NCBI GenBank assembly: GCA_026018925.1
Contig: JAKSZU010000029.1
Location: forward strand, 7,749,006-7,813,005
Reading direction: 5' to 3'
DNA length: 64,000 nt
Origin: Tupaia tana
Taxonomy: Eukaryota; Chordata; Mammalia; Scandentia; Tupaiidae
In this document: piece after piece, positions 22,879-34,024 of the stretch
How the letters are laid out: every line of letters begins with the position of its first letter
Numbering within the stretch: the stretch's first letter is position 1
Program-made: the position numbers and the translations under genes
The notes under the pieces: generated by a model
What the model saw: the letters and a program-made list of their open reading frames with translations, nothing else
What the model was told of the DNA's origin: nothing
Database searches by the model: none

Positions 22879-23042
22879 GGGGCTGGCAGGTGGTATGGTG
22901 GTAAGGGCACTGGAATCCCACATGGCTGACCTCAGTTCAAGTTCCAGAGCTGGTAAATTGCTTTGTCCCTTTCTATCTCTCACTCTTTGTCTCTCTCTCT
23001 CTGGTCAATATAAAAAATGAATCATAATAAATAAAATTAAAT
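22879..23042 (+). mobile_element. Short-type SINE
   Basis: The GGGGCTGGCAGGTGGTATGG head, CCTCAGTTCAAGTTCCAGAGC box, CT-rich stretch and TGGTCAATATAAAAAATG end are present. Confidence 0.88.
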
Positions 23043-23046
23043 GAAT

Positions 23047-23452
23047 AATTATTTTAAAAATATTTATTATACATGGCATATGCATTTGCTAGAGATAGAG
23101 GGGAAATGAAAATCTCCCCACCATATAGAATGATCATGATGCAATCATTTCTCCATCTCTCCTTCCATTTGGAATTTTGGGCATGCGTACATGTATGCTG
23201 GTATTTTTAAACGAATTATTTTATTTTATTTATTGTTTTCAAAATTTGACCAGAGAGAGACATAGAGAAAGACAAAGGGTAGGTTAGAAAGCAATCCACT
23301 AGATCTAGTACTCAAACCACAGTCAACCATGTGAGAGTCCAGCACTGTAACACCATGTCACTTTCTGATCCCACCCAGTGAGTTCAGGACTCAAGTTGCT
23401 AGCTTGGCCATGTGTGATTCAGCCACCTTAACCATGCCACTGTCTGGCCCCA
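23047..23452 (-). mobile_element. Long-type SINE split by a short-type SINE
   Basis: The minus-strand body is at 23047-23204 and the head, ending GGGGCCAGACAGTGGCATGG, at 23376-23452. The short-type copy lies between. Confidence 0.8.
23207..23375 (-). mobile_element. Short-type SINE nested in a long-type copy
   Basis: The minus strand reads GGGATCAGAAAGTGACATGG through to CTCTCTGGTCAAATTTTG, and it separates the two halves of an older copy. Confidence 0.83.
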
Positions 23453-23780
23453 TATTGTCTTTTATTACCAATATTAGTCTCCAAATAGTCCAAACCAAAT
23501 TTTATTAGTCTGTATTCTATGCGTGTACAAATCACCATCTGGGAAACATCCTAGAATTTTTTGATGAGCTACAACCACTTCTCTATTGTTTTTAGAAAGA
23601 AAACAAGTTTATCTCACATAAGCCCTGAGCTGGTGACCACTAAAATCAAACTAAGCCCTACAAAAAAAGCAAACTTAAGGGTAGGGATGTTAAAATAGGA
23701 TTACTTGATAAATATGGACTGTCAACCTCAACATTAAATGCAGTCCTAATTGTAAATCCTGCCTTTAATCTAGATTCAGC
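23453..23780. other. Unassigned sequence next to V2R exon relic
   Basis: No repeat was recognised. It may be intron or decayed exon of the V2R pseudogene. Confidence 0.4.
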
Positions 23781-23789
23781 TATTTCTGA

Positions 23790-23985
23790 GGAAAAGCCAA
23801 TTGACAAAAGCATTGGGTACAACATGCCTCCAGATGAAGAAAGAAATATGATACAGTATGATATCCACAACCTTCTGAGATTTCCTAATCACAGTTGGCT
23901 GTTGGTTAAAGTAGGAAACTTTGTCTACAGGAACACCCATGATCAAGGTTTGGTCATCAATGAAGAGATGATTAATTGGCTGTGA
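23790..23985 (+). pseudogene. V2R pseudogene, likely fourth-exon relic
   Basis: The translation has 'YDIHNLLRFPN', 'LVKVGNFV' and 'GLVINEEMINWL'. These match in order and spacing the end of the V2R ligand domain (YDI-N---FP, KVG-F, L-I-E-MI-WA). It sits on the same strand about 7 kb downstream of the other V2R exon relics, so it probably belongs to the same dead gene. A stop follows INWL. Confidence 0.62.
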
Positions 23986-24067
23986 GTTTTAAGGAGGTAT
24001 AATGTCACAGGCAATATTACCACAGACATAGCAGAAATACAAAATGTCAGTTCAATATTAATTATAG

Positions 24068-24251
24068 GGGTAGACCCAGCATAGTGGTTACATCACTGCA
24101 CTACCACATGACTGACCATGGTTTGAGTTCTGGACACAGTGGATTAGAAATCATGTGGGATGGGACCAGCAGTTGGTGTGATGGCTATGTCGCTGAACTC
24201 CCATGTAGTCAACTGCAGTTCGAGTCCTGGACCCAGTGGCTTAAACTCACA

Positions 24252-24287
<36 letters not shown>

Positions 24288-24490
24288 CCAAGATCCCAGG
24301 AGCGGAATGGAGGAGAAGGGATTGCAGCATTGCCAACCCCGCCAAGGTCTTAGTAGGAGAATAGAAGAGAAGGTATTGTGGCATAGCCATCCCTACTTTG
24401 AGGAGATTTCTCTCTTTTCCTCTCACTGTCTCTGTCTCTCTCTTTTGCAAGCACACATGCCCTAAGGCAAAAACCTTTAAAAAAAAACGG
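24068..24490 (+). mobile_element. Long-type SINE split by another
   Basis: The head and first body part are at 24068-24158; the rest, from the AGTAGGAGAATAGAAGAGAAGG motif, is at 24345-24490. Between them is a second copy in the same orientation. Confidence 0.85.
24161..24345 (+). mobile_element. Nested, 3'-truncated long-type SINE with (TG)n
   Basis: It begins GGGACCAGCAGTTGGTGTG. The GTGTGCGTGCGTG part of its body has expanded to a (TG)n tract at 24254-24285. It lacks the CT-rich 3' end, so the insertion or a later deletion was irregular. Confidence 0.85.
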
Positions 24491-24584
24491 AAAAACACAA
24501 ATTACATACAGAGGAATCCGAACAGAGTCCTGAAACAAATTTGTGTGACTACTTTAACTCAGGATTAAAACTGTTTTTTACAGG

Positions 24585-24845
24585 TCCTGCAGGTGGCATG
24601 GTGGTGAATGAGCTGGATTCTCACAAGACTGACCATGGTTTGAGTTCTTGTTCTTCTGGCTTGAAAATAATGTTTTGCATGTGTATGCATGTGCATGCCT
24701 AAAATCTTGAGAGTAGAATGGAGAAGTGATTGTGGTGCAACCACTACTCTAGGGTTAACTTCTCACTTATTCTCTCTCTGTCTCTGTCACTATTCAGCAA
24801 ATGCATATGGTGTATGAAAAATCTAAAGTAAAATAAAGGCTTTTA
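24585..24845 (+). mobile_element. Long-type SINE, old
   Basis: The head TCCTGCAGGTGGCATGGTGG, CATGGTTTGAGTTCTTG box and body are recognisable; the end is diverged. Confidence 0.8.
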
Positions 24846-24871
24846 AAACACGTTTTAAAAATTGCCTTTTG

Positions 24872-25025
24872 GCTGGCAGGTGGTGTGGTGGTTAAGGGTG
24901 CTGGAGACCCACATGACCAACTGCAGTTCGAGTCCTGGACCTGATGGCTTGCTTTTTCACGTTCTCTCTCTGTCCCTCTCTGGTCAAATGAAAAATACAT
25001 ATATACATAAAGTTTTTTTTTTAAA
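24872..25025 (+). mobile_element. Short-type SINE
   Basis: A clear copy with head GGCTGGCAGGTGGTGTGG, CAGTTCGAGTCCTGGACC box and CTCTCTGGTCAAATG end. Confidence 0.9.
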
Positions 25026-25242
25026 TCATTTTTAAAAAATTGCTTTTTAAATTCTTTGTATTATTGTAATTTTGCTTATATACATTCTGAAGTACAGAAA
25101 AAAAATCTTGTACTTATAAGCTTGTTTCTGTATGTTTGTTCAAGCAACACTCCAATTAATAAAATCATCAAGGTGATGGCTATGCATATCTAGTTGAACA
25201 TTGTTTAATGAGAGAAATATTTTCTGAAAAGTGCATTTCTAA
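25026..25242. other. Unassigned AT-rich sequence
   Basis: No feature was recognised. Confidence 0.4.
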
Positions 25243-25492
25243 GGTTTTAAAAATTTTTTTAAGAAAGATTTTTGTTACAGCTTGTGTGCAATCACTGGAG
25301 AGACAGAGTGAGACAGAGAGGCAGAAACTAAGAAATCACACCCCAGGGGAGATGGCCACACCACAATCACTTCTTCTCCATTCACCTATTGGGATTTTAC
25401 ACAACACACACAACACACAAACCCAACGTGAGTTTCAAGATGCCAGGTCCAGGACTCAAACTGTGGTTCTCACTTGAGAGTATAGGGATGTA
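25243..25492 (-). mobile_element. Long-type SINE, abutting a HAL1
   Basis: The minus-strand 3' end and body are present, but the head is incomplete at about 25492, where HAL1 sequence begins. Confidence 0.82.
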
Positions 25493-26978
25493 ACCAATTT
25501 CAACCGAGAATTCTGTATCCAGCAAGGTTATCGTTCATTTGGGAAGAAAAAACATGAACTTTCCCAGATAAACAAAACCTGAAAGAATTTACCAGCACCA
25601 GATCAGATCTCCAAGAAGTTCTTAAGGGAGTGCTATGTCAGTAAAATTAAATGCAGACACACAGAAATAAGAGTTCAAAAACTAAGAAAATGGGCAACTT
25701 AATTGTAGGGACAAAGTCTAGAGTTGAGTATTATATCCCAGAGTTCAATCTGGAAGATTGTACCTCAACAGTAACAGAAGAAAGAATAAGTACATGCGTC
25801 TGAACTGATGAAACAGCACTCTGTGACTTGACTAAGATATTGCTGCTTTTCTTCTAAGCTTTGTTGTCCAGTTTTAAGGATTTTTATCCTGTCTAGAGCT
25901 GTCAGTAGATTTATGTACCTACTATTTGAACAGAATACTAACCTGTTTCTAGGCTTCAAGTTTCAAGGAAATATCCTTACCAGTTCAAAACTGTCTTTCT
26001 TGAAACCACCAGCTGAACTTGCTATTCAAAGTAGCTAGATTACTTATGATATTGTGTGGTCAACAAAATGTTGGGGGAAAAGGAATTGAAGACAACTGTA
26101 GACAGCAGAGATAGTGTAATAAGAGAGTGGAATAGGGCAGAGGGTCAGACATGGGGTAAAAAACATATATATATGAAAGTAGTAATGGAATTTTATGGAT
26201 GATAACATGCATGATTAAGCCACTATACAGTTTACCCTAGAGGGGAAACCACATTTAGTATGTTGTGATGATGCTCAGGGAATGAATGTAAATTTTAAAA
26301 AAAGTTCAGAAAAAAATACTAAAACTGTTACCAAAATTAAAAAAAAAAAACTGTGTATTTGTTTTTTTTCTTAATTTTTAATTTTTTATTATCATAATCT
26401 TCTTTATACTACATTGGATTACATATAACTTTACAGTGTATTACATTGCTTTTTCAAAAGGGAATACCATGCATGTCAGTCAGTACAGAGACATTAATCT
26501 CCCCGCTTCAACATTCATGACCACAGTAAGCTATATAGCCCCAGCTAGGTACTATCTTATAGTATGTTCATTCTACTCACTGAGGTTTATGCCTAAAGTC
26601 AGACATGGGTTCTTCTGTATGTATATATCAGCTGCGCTTGCTATTGCAAACAGTTAGACAAATTAAGTTCATTAGCAAATCAATTAAATGGGGGGAAAGG
26701 CATAGAAAGCAATCATGAATACCAGAGACAATGGGAGGAGGGTTGGACAGGGCAGAGGGTTAGGTATAGAGAATCAAGAGTGGCAAAAAAAAAAAAAAAA
26801 AAAAAAAAAAGCAAAATATACAAGACATAAGAAATGGAAAATTGTTTGTTGATAACACGTATGTTGATGTGCTTGATTGAGCCAACAGACAGTGTATTTT
26901 GGATGGAAAATTCATTTTGTATACTGTAATGCTGTATAGCGTATTAATGTTAAAAAAAAGAAAAATAAATTAATTAAA
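25493..26978 (+). mobile_element. HAL1 copy, 5'-truncated in ORF1
   Basis: It starts inside the ORF1 C-terminal region (AATTTCAACCGAGAATTCTG) and continues through a 3' UTR with two tandem units to a TTAATTAAAAAAA end. It is very close to the copy at 19217-21538, so both belong to one subfamily. It is interrupted at 26361-26517 by a short foreign segment. Its 3' end abuts a mariner relic. Confidence 0.9.
26361..26517 (-). mobile_element. Short L1 3'-end-like insertion in HAL1
   Basis: The sister HAL1 at 19217 lacks these ~157 bp. They begin with a T run on the plus strand (a minus-strand A tail) and resemble a LINE 3' terminus. No clear target duplication was found. Confidence 0.55.
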
Positions 26979-27440
26979 AAAAGTGAATTTTATATAACCA
27001 GAAATGACCAGCTCAGTGGTGGGACCAAAAAGAAGCTCCAAGGCACTTCCTGGAGTCAAATTTGAATCCAAAATAGTCATGGTATTGATGATAAAGTGTA
27101 CGGTAATATTTTTGACTGGACTAATATTCATGTGTTCAGGTTGGGAAAATTCATTTTGTATGTTGTAAAGATGTTCAGTGATTGAATGTAAAATATATAA
27201 GAAAAGAAAGAAGAAAACTACCACTTCAAACATTTGACAATTTTTTGCAGGGAATATGCTTCCATGACCAGCAGGATGCAGAAGATGCTTTCCAAGAGTT
27301 CATCAAATCCCAAAGCATGGATTTTTATGCTATAGGGATAAACAAACTTGTTTCTCATTGGCAAAAAATGTGTTTATTGTAATGTTCCTATTTTGATTAT
27401 TAAAGATGTGTTTGAGCCTAGTTTTAAAAAAAATAACCAT
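26979..27440 (+). mobile_element. Hsmar1-like mariner relic, interrupted
   Basis: 26979-27075 encodes decayed transposase with 'PAQWWDQKEAPRHF', and 27219-27380 continues with 'FLQGICFHDQQDAEDAFQEF' to 'GINKLVSHWQK'. These match the middle and C-terminal parts of Hsmar1-family (SETMAR-like) mariner transposases. Between them lies an L1 3' end. The catalytic core with the second and third aspartates and the terminal repeats are missing, so it is inactive. Confidence 0.85.
27076..27218 (+). mobile_element. L1 3' UTR fragment inside mariner relic
   Basis: The stretch GTTGGGAAAATTCATTTTGTATG...GATGTTCAGTGATTGAATG is the standard L1 3' end of this genome, also seen at 51775-51900 on the other strand. 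It replaces about 300 bp of the mariner, so deletion accompanied or followed the insertion. Confidence 0.75.
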
Positions 27441-27864
27441 TTCACCATCTGCTGGTACCCAAAAAATGCATTTTTAGGAAATTTTGTCATTATGTGAACA
27501 TTGTAGATTTCACTTACACAAACCTAGGTGATATTGCACAATGCACAGGCAATTTATATGTCCCAACCTATTATCTTAGGGGGCCACTATCATATATGCA
27601 GTTCATCATTGACTGAAATGACTTATGTCTTCATGGAGCACATGATTTTTCATATATATGTATACATATGTGTGTGTGTGTGTGTGTGAGTGTGTGTATA
27701 CAAAAAATTCCTCCATATATCCTGAAATCCTTTATCATTTGTGAACAAAGTCTTCTTACTTTGGTATACTGCAAACATAAGTAGATTATATATTAAGTTA
27801 CCATTTTGTAGATATCACTCACATTTTTTTCTGTCATTTTGCATACCATTATCACTTTTAAAGA
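27441..27864. other. Unassigned sequence with (TG)n
   Basis: A ~20-bp SINE-head remnant (minus) lies at 27441-27462 and a TATG/TG microsatellite at 27650-27702. Nothing else was recognised. Confidence 0.5.
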
Positions 27865-28011
27865 GTTACTTAGTTAATTAATTTATTATTATTATTCAGA
27901 GAGAGACAGTGAGAGAGTGTGTGAAAGCAAGCTACCAGGTCCAGGACTCAAACAGTGGTCAGCCATGTATGAGTCCAGCACCTTAACCACCACACCACCT
28001 GTCAGCGCCAT
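27865..28011 (-). mobile_element. Short-type SINE
   Basis: The minus-strand head GCTGACAGGTGGTGTGGTGG, box CACTGTTTGAGTCCTGGACC and CT-rich part are visible. Confidence 0.85.
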
Positions 28012-28211
28012 CTGTCTTCATTGTACTAAGCACCTCAAAGCATTGACTATAATCTCAGGCAGTTAGATGTGGCAGAATATTTATGTAAATATCATGCTTT
28101 GAATACTTATTGTGTTAATATGAAAAGTAGTGCTCAACTGGCCTCAAAAGGCCAGAAGTGGATTAATTACTCTCTCATAATTTATCTGTTGGCCCATGAT
28201 TTATAAGTTAA

Positions 28212-28464
28212 CATTTTTTATTTTAGAGAGAGAGAAACTATTGTCCTAGGACATGGGTGCTCACGAAAGAGACAGAGAGACAGAGAGCAAGATGTCATCC
28301 CCCATGAAGAATGGCCATGCCATAATCCCTTCTCCTTCATTCTCCTCTTGGGATTTTGGGTATACATGCACACACATCCAGTGTGAGCTTCAAGTCAAGC
28401 TCAGAACAAGGTTAACTAGGTGGGAGTCCAGTGTTGTAACCATTATATCATCTGCGAGTCCTGT
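28212..28464 (-). mobile_element. Long-type SINE, old, small head deletion
   Basis: The body and 3' end are clear on the minus strand. The B-box region is damaged (AACCTTGTTCTGAGC). Confidence 0.8.
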
Positions 28465-28730
28465 TAACACTTTATTGTGTACCTATATATCACATTATTA
28501 CATATTTTAAAATCCAGAACCTAAAATTTTTATGCAATCAGATATGTGGACATTGTATAAATGTTCTTGGGAACACAACTTTATAGAGTCTACCATGAAT
28601 TGCTGAATTGAATTGCTTTGGTATGAAGTGATTACACAAGGGAAGAGAATGACACAAGGGATATTTTTGGTCATGTATGGGATAAAGTAATTAGGCAATT
28701 TGGAAATATATGGTAAATAACACATGAAGG
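28465..28730. other. Unassigned AT-rich sequence
   Basis: No feature was recognised. Confidence 0.4.
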
Positions 28731-28872
28731 GTGCTGGCAGGTGGCATGATGATTAAAGCAATGGACTCCCACCTGATCAATCATAGCTCATGTCAGTATT
28801 GGTGGGTTGCTTTCTCACTTTTGTTTTCTCTCTGTCCTTGTCTCTCTGTGGTCAAATTAGAAGATAATAATA
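28731..28872 (+). mobile_element. Short-type SINE
   Basis: The GTGCTGGCAGGTGGCATG head, CT-rich stretch and GTGGTCAAATTAGAAG end are followed by ATAATA units and then another SINE. Confidence 0.85.
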
Positions 28873-28876
28873 ATAA

Positions 28877-29046
28877 GGGAGCAGTAGTTAGTGCAATGGC
28901 TTTGTTGCTGGACTCCCATGTAGTTGGAGAAGGGATTGTGGCGTGGCCATCCCCCCTGGGGGGTGATTTCTCGCTTTCCGTCTGTCTCTGTCTGTCTGAT
29001 GAGTGCACACACCCTATAGCAAAAACCTCTCCGAAAAAAGAAAAAA
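28877..29046 (+). mobile_element. Long-type SINE with internal deletion
   Basis: The head GGGAGCAGTAGTTAGTGCAATGG and CCCATGTAGTTG run straight into GAGAAGGGATTGTGGCGTGG, so about 100 bp including the B box is missing. The 3' half is CpG-rich and little changed, so the deletion is recent or arose during reverse transcription. Confidence 0.9.
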
Positions 29047-29556
29047 TAAATAAATACATATATAGGAACATGAGAACAGAGTAGGCAAATCACTTATTCC
29101 AAAAAAAAAAAAAAAATTAAAACACAAACATTCCTGTTCACTTAAGTAAGCTCTGTACTGCTTTCCTACTACATAACAATAGAGGTGAGTAGCTGCAACA
29201 GAGACCTTACAATGTGTAAAGCCAAAAATATTACCAATCACTTAAAGAAAAAAAGATTAACAAACCATGCTTTCAGATGTATGCAAATGAATATTTAAAA
29301 AATAATGCTCCATCCTATCATATAATTTAAATACCAATTTCTTAGAAAAATAACTATGTAGGAGGAATCAAATTCCATTCAAGATTCAAATGTTTTAAAT
29401 TAAGTCTGTTTTCAACATTTACATGGGAGTATTTATGAAAATATTGTCAGAAAAGTAAAAATGTAAAATGAGAAAATTAGGATAGAGATAAAAGGGTATT
29501 CAGGATAAGAAACTAAAGTTATTTTTCTCTGAATGTACATAAAAAATCCTATTTAC
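29047..29556. other. Unassigned AT-rich sequence
   Basis: No repeat or coding signal was recognised. Confidence 0.4.
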
Positions 29557-32500
29557 TTCTTTTTTTACTTTTTAAAAATATTATTGTAACTATTATTCTT
29601 TATACATTCAATCACTGTACATCATTTAGATTGTAGATTTTACCCAGCATGATACATATCTCACTCCAGTTGAGAATACTATAGACATCCTCATCAAGAG
29701 GTAACAAATTTTATCTGTGTCCCACAAATATCTTAGCTCTCCATTTCCCCCCTAATTTTCTTCCCTCACTCTTCCCCTCCCATACTCTCCTTCCACTTTC
29801 TTTCTAGTGTCCATAACAATTTCTAATGCTTTTATGTCCTCCAGTCTTTTAGTCTCTACCATAGAGTGCAGGCAGTCAGTATATATTAAGTGGAGACATA
29901 CAATGTCTCTTTTTTATAGCCTGAATTGCTTCAATCAGCAACAAATCTTCCATATTCGTCCTCTTTCCATCAAATTCCAGGGCCTTGTTGTTTTTTATGA
30001 CTGCATAGCATTCCGTGGAGTATATGTGCCACACTTTTTCAATCCATTCATCCATTTGTGGACATTTGGGTTGGTTCCTCGTTTCAACAATTGTGAATAC
30101 TGCTGCAATAAATATAGTTGTGCATGCAAGAATGAGCTTTCTCCTGTCCTTTGGGTAGATACCCAGAAGTGGAACTGCTAGATCATAAAGTAGTTGTATT
30201 TGAAGGTTTGAGGAACGTCCATTTTATTCTCCACAGTGACTGGACCAATTTACATTCCCACCAACACTGTAGGAGTGTTCCCCTTTCACCACATCCCCAC
30301 CAGCACTTATCATTTTCTGTTTTTTTTTTTTTTTTTAATCTTCACCATTCTGACTGGAGTTGCGTGGTGTCTCATTGTGGTTTTGATCTGCATCTCCCCT
30401 ACTGTGAGAAATGTTGACCATTTCTTCATATGCTTTTTGGCTGATCATATGTCTTCCTTAGAGAGTTGTTTGTTCAGCTCATTGTCCCATCTTTTAATTG
30501 GTTAATCATTTTCTTCTAGGTAAGCTGCTCGAGTTCCTCATGTATTCTGTTTATCAGTCACTTATCTGAAGAACAGTTAACAAAAATTTTCTCTCATTCT
30601 GAGGGTTGTTGATTCACTAATTACAGTGTCCTTAGCTGTGCAAAAACTTCTTAATCTGATGTAATCCCACTTGTTTATTTTGGGGATTATTGCCTGTGCT
30701 TTGCGGGTCTTGCTTAAGAAGCTTTTGCCTACCTCAACGTCTCCCAGAGTTTCTGCAGTGTTTTCCATCAGCAGTTTTACAATTTGCAGTCTTAAGTTTT
30801 GATATTTGATCCACTTTGAGTTGATTTTTGTTAATGGTGACAGATAGGGGTTCAGATCCATTTTTCTACAGGTGGAAATCCAGTTTTCCCAGCCCCATCT
30901 GCTAAAGAGGTTTTCCTTTTCCCACTGGGTTGACTAAGATGCTTTGTCAAAGATCAGTTGGCTGTATGTTTTGGGGTTTGTTTCTGGGGCTTCTACTCTG
31001 TTCCATTGTCCTTGTGTCTGTTTTTGTGCCAATACCATGCTGTTTTGATTATCACAGCTTTGTAGTATATTTTGGCATCAGGAAGTGAGATGTCACCCAT
31101 TCCACTCTTCTTGTGCAGGACGGCTCGGGCAGTATGGGGTCTTTTATGATTCCACACAAATTCTATAATTGCCTTTTCTAGATCTGTAAAGAATATGTCT
31201 TGTACTATAGGGATGGCATTATACATGTAGATTAGTTTGGGTAGGGTTACCATTTTGATTATGTTAATTCTGCCAATCCATGAACATGGGATGTCCTTCC
31301 ACTTTTCTGTGTCCTTTTCAATTTCGTTTTTAAGGTTTCCATAGTTTTCCTTATAGAGGTCTTGGACATCCTTGGTTAGTTTTATTCCTAGGTATCTTAT
31401 ACTTCTTGTGGCTATGGTAAACAGGATTACTTTCTTCAGTTCTGTCTTTGTCTGCTTATTGTTTGTATACAGAAAAGCTATAGATTTTTGTAAGTTAATT
31501 TTGTATCCTGCCACTTTATGCATTTTTTACTTAGAGAAGTTTTTTCATGTATACTATCCATTTATGTATATAATCATATCATCTGCAAATGAAGATAATT
31601 TCAGCTCTTCTTTCCCTATAGTTATGCCTTTTATTTCCTTCTCTTGTCTGATCATGTTGGCTAGGACTTCCAGCACTATATTGGATAGGAGCAGAGAAAG
31701 TGGGCAGCCTTGTATCAGTTTTTAGTGGAAAAGATTTCAATTTTTCCTCATTCAGCATAATGTTAGCTATAGGTTTTTCATAGATGGCTATTGTGATGCT
31801 GAGAAACAATCTTTCTATGCCAATTTTCCTGAGAGTCTTAATCATAAAGGAATGTTGTATTTTCTTAAATGCCTTTTCTGCATCAGTTGAGATGATAATG
31901 TGATTTTTATCTTTATTTCTGTTAATACTGTGTATTACATTTGTGTTTTTGCATATGTGAACCACCCTTGCATCTCTGGAATAAAGCCTACCTGGTCGTG
32001 ATGAATGATCTTTCTTATATATTGTTGAATACAGTTAGCAAGTATCTTATTGAGAATTTTTGCATCTATATTCATCAGGGATATAGGTCAGTAGTTTTCC
32101 TTTTTTGTCATATCCTTATCCATTTTTGGAATGAGGGTAATGGAGGCTTCATAGAATGAATTTGGAAGGGTTCCTTCTTTTTGAATCTCTAGAAACAGTA
32201 TGAGTAGAATATGGGTTATCTCTTCTTTAAAAGTTTTGTTAAATTCAGCAGTGAAGCCATTGGGACCTGGACCTTTTTTTGTTGGGAGGTTATTTATTAC
32301 TGATTCAATCTCATTGCTTGTTATAGGTCTATTCAGGCTTTCTATTTCCTCCTTGTCAATCTTGGTAGAGTATATGTGTCAAGGAATTTGTCCATCTCAT
32401 CCAGGTTTTCTTGTTTGTTGGCATATAGTCACTCACAGTATCCTCTAATGATGTTTTGTATTTCTATTACATCTGTTGTAATGTTGCTCGATTCATTGCA

Positions 32501-33548
32501 AATTTGAAGTATCTGGTTTTCTCTCTCTTCTTCTTAGTCTAGCTAATAGTGTGTCAATCTTGTTTATCTTTTCAAAGAACCAACTTTTGCTTTCATTTAT
32601 TTTCTGTATAGTTCACTTATTTTCTATTTCATTTATTTCTGCTTGAATATTTATTATTTCTTTTCTCCTTTTTTTTTTTTTGATTTTTCTGTTATTTTTC
32701 CAGTTCCCTGAGGCATTATGTTAGGTTGTCCTTTTGCCACCTTTTCATCTTTCTCTTGTGTACACTAATTGCTATGAACTTTCCTCTTATGACTGCTTTT
32801 TCAGTGTCCCATATTTTATGGAAACCTGTGTATTTATTATCATTTGTTTCCATGCATCTTTTTATTTCAGTCTTGAAGTCATTCAGAAATAGGTTATTTA
32901 GTTTCCATGCATTTGTGTATTTTCAAGGATTATTCCTGAGTTTAATATCAAGTTCAATTTTATCAAGGTCAGAGAAGATGCTGGATATAGTTGAATCTGT
33001 GAAGGCCGGTTTTGTGCCCTATCATGTGGTCAGTCTTTGAGAAAGTACCATATGTGACTGAGAAAAGTGTATATTTTGTGTTTTTTTTAGGTGGAAATTT
33101 CTATAGATGTCTAACAAGTCCATCTGATTTATGATATCATTTAGGTCCAGAATCACCTTACTTATTTTTTTTTTTTTTGTCTCATTGACCTATCTAAAGG
33201 CGATAATGGGGTGTTGAGGTCTCAAACAATTATTGTGTTACAGTCTATCTCTCCTTTTAGACCTAGCATTCTTTCCTTTACATATTTGGGTGTTCCTGAG
33301 TTGGGTGCATAGATACTTATAAGTGTTATATCTTCTTGGTGAATTAGTCCTGTTACTACTATATAATGCCCTTCTTTGTCTCTTTTTACCGTATTTATCT
33401 TAAAGCCTACGTTGTTCAAAATAGTGACTCCTGCTCTTTTTGGGTTTTCATTTGCATGGAATATTTTTTCTAGCTCTTTGTTTTTAGTCTATGTACATCT
33501 TTATTCATGAGATAGGTTTCTTGTATGCATCAGATAAAGGGTTTTTGT
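29557..33548 (-). mobile_element. L1 LINE, ~4 kb, 5'-truncated in ORF2 endonuclease
   Basis: The minus-strand 3' UTR (29557 to about 29930) and ORF2 reach back to the endonuclease domain near 33540. It is long and fairly well preserved but has several stops. It ends at a SINE (33556), beyond which I see no more L1. Confidence 0.92.
29990..33548 (-). pseudogene. L1 ORF2 relic of the 29.6-33.5 kb element
   Basis: Peptides lie in order on the minus strand. Endonuclease: 'LIHQEDITLISIYAPN' near 33320. RT: '[19 protein letters not shown]' near 31880 and '[15 protein letters not shown]' near 31500. C-terminal part: '[20 protein letters not shown]' near 31130 and '[18 protein letters not shown]' near 30850. 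Stops and frameshifts separate them, so no working enzyme is encoded. Confidence 0.88.
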
Positions 33549-33555
33549 TTTTGTT

Positions 33556-33814
33556 TTTGAAGTTTTATTTATTTAATTTATTTAGTTTTAGGTTTTGTCC
33601 ATGGACTGTGTATACTTGCCAAAGAGATACAGAGAGAAGGAAAGTGAGAAACTGGAGATGGCCGTGCTGCAAGCTCTTCTCCATTCTCCTGGGATTCTGG
33701 GCACACATGCATATGTGCTTAGTGTGATTTTCAAGCCACCAGGTCTGGGACTCAAACCACAGTCAGCCATGTGGGAGTCCAGTGCCCTAACCACTATGCC
33801 ACCTGCTGGCCTTG
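33556..33814 (-). mobile_element. Long-type SINE
   Basis: The minus-strand head AGGCCAGCAGGTGGCATAGTGG, box GTGGTTTGAGTCCCAGACC and body are present. It sits at the 5' limit of the L1. Confidence 0.85.
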
Positions 33815-33839
33815 ACATACTAAAGTTTTTGTTTTTTTT

Positions 33840-34024
33840 TAAATACTTATTTGTTTAATTTTACATGTTATTATTATTTTTTAAATTTGACCAGAGAGAG
33901 ACAGAGAGAGAGAGAAAAAAAAAGAAAGAGAAAACTAAAAAGGAATCCACCAGGCCTGGGACTTGAACTGTAGTCAACCATGTAGAAGTTCAGTGCCTTA
34001 ATCACCATGTCAACTACAAGCTTC
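33840..34024 (-). mobile_element. Short-type SINE
   Basis: The minus-strand copy has a CT-rich part and a CTCTGGTCAAATTTAAAAAATAAT end. Confidence 0.85.
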
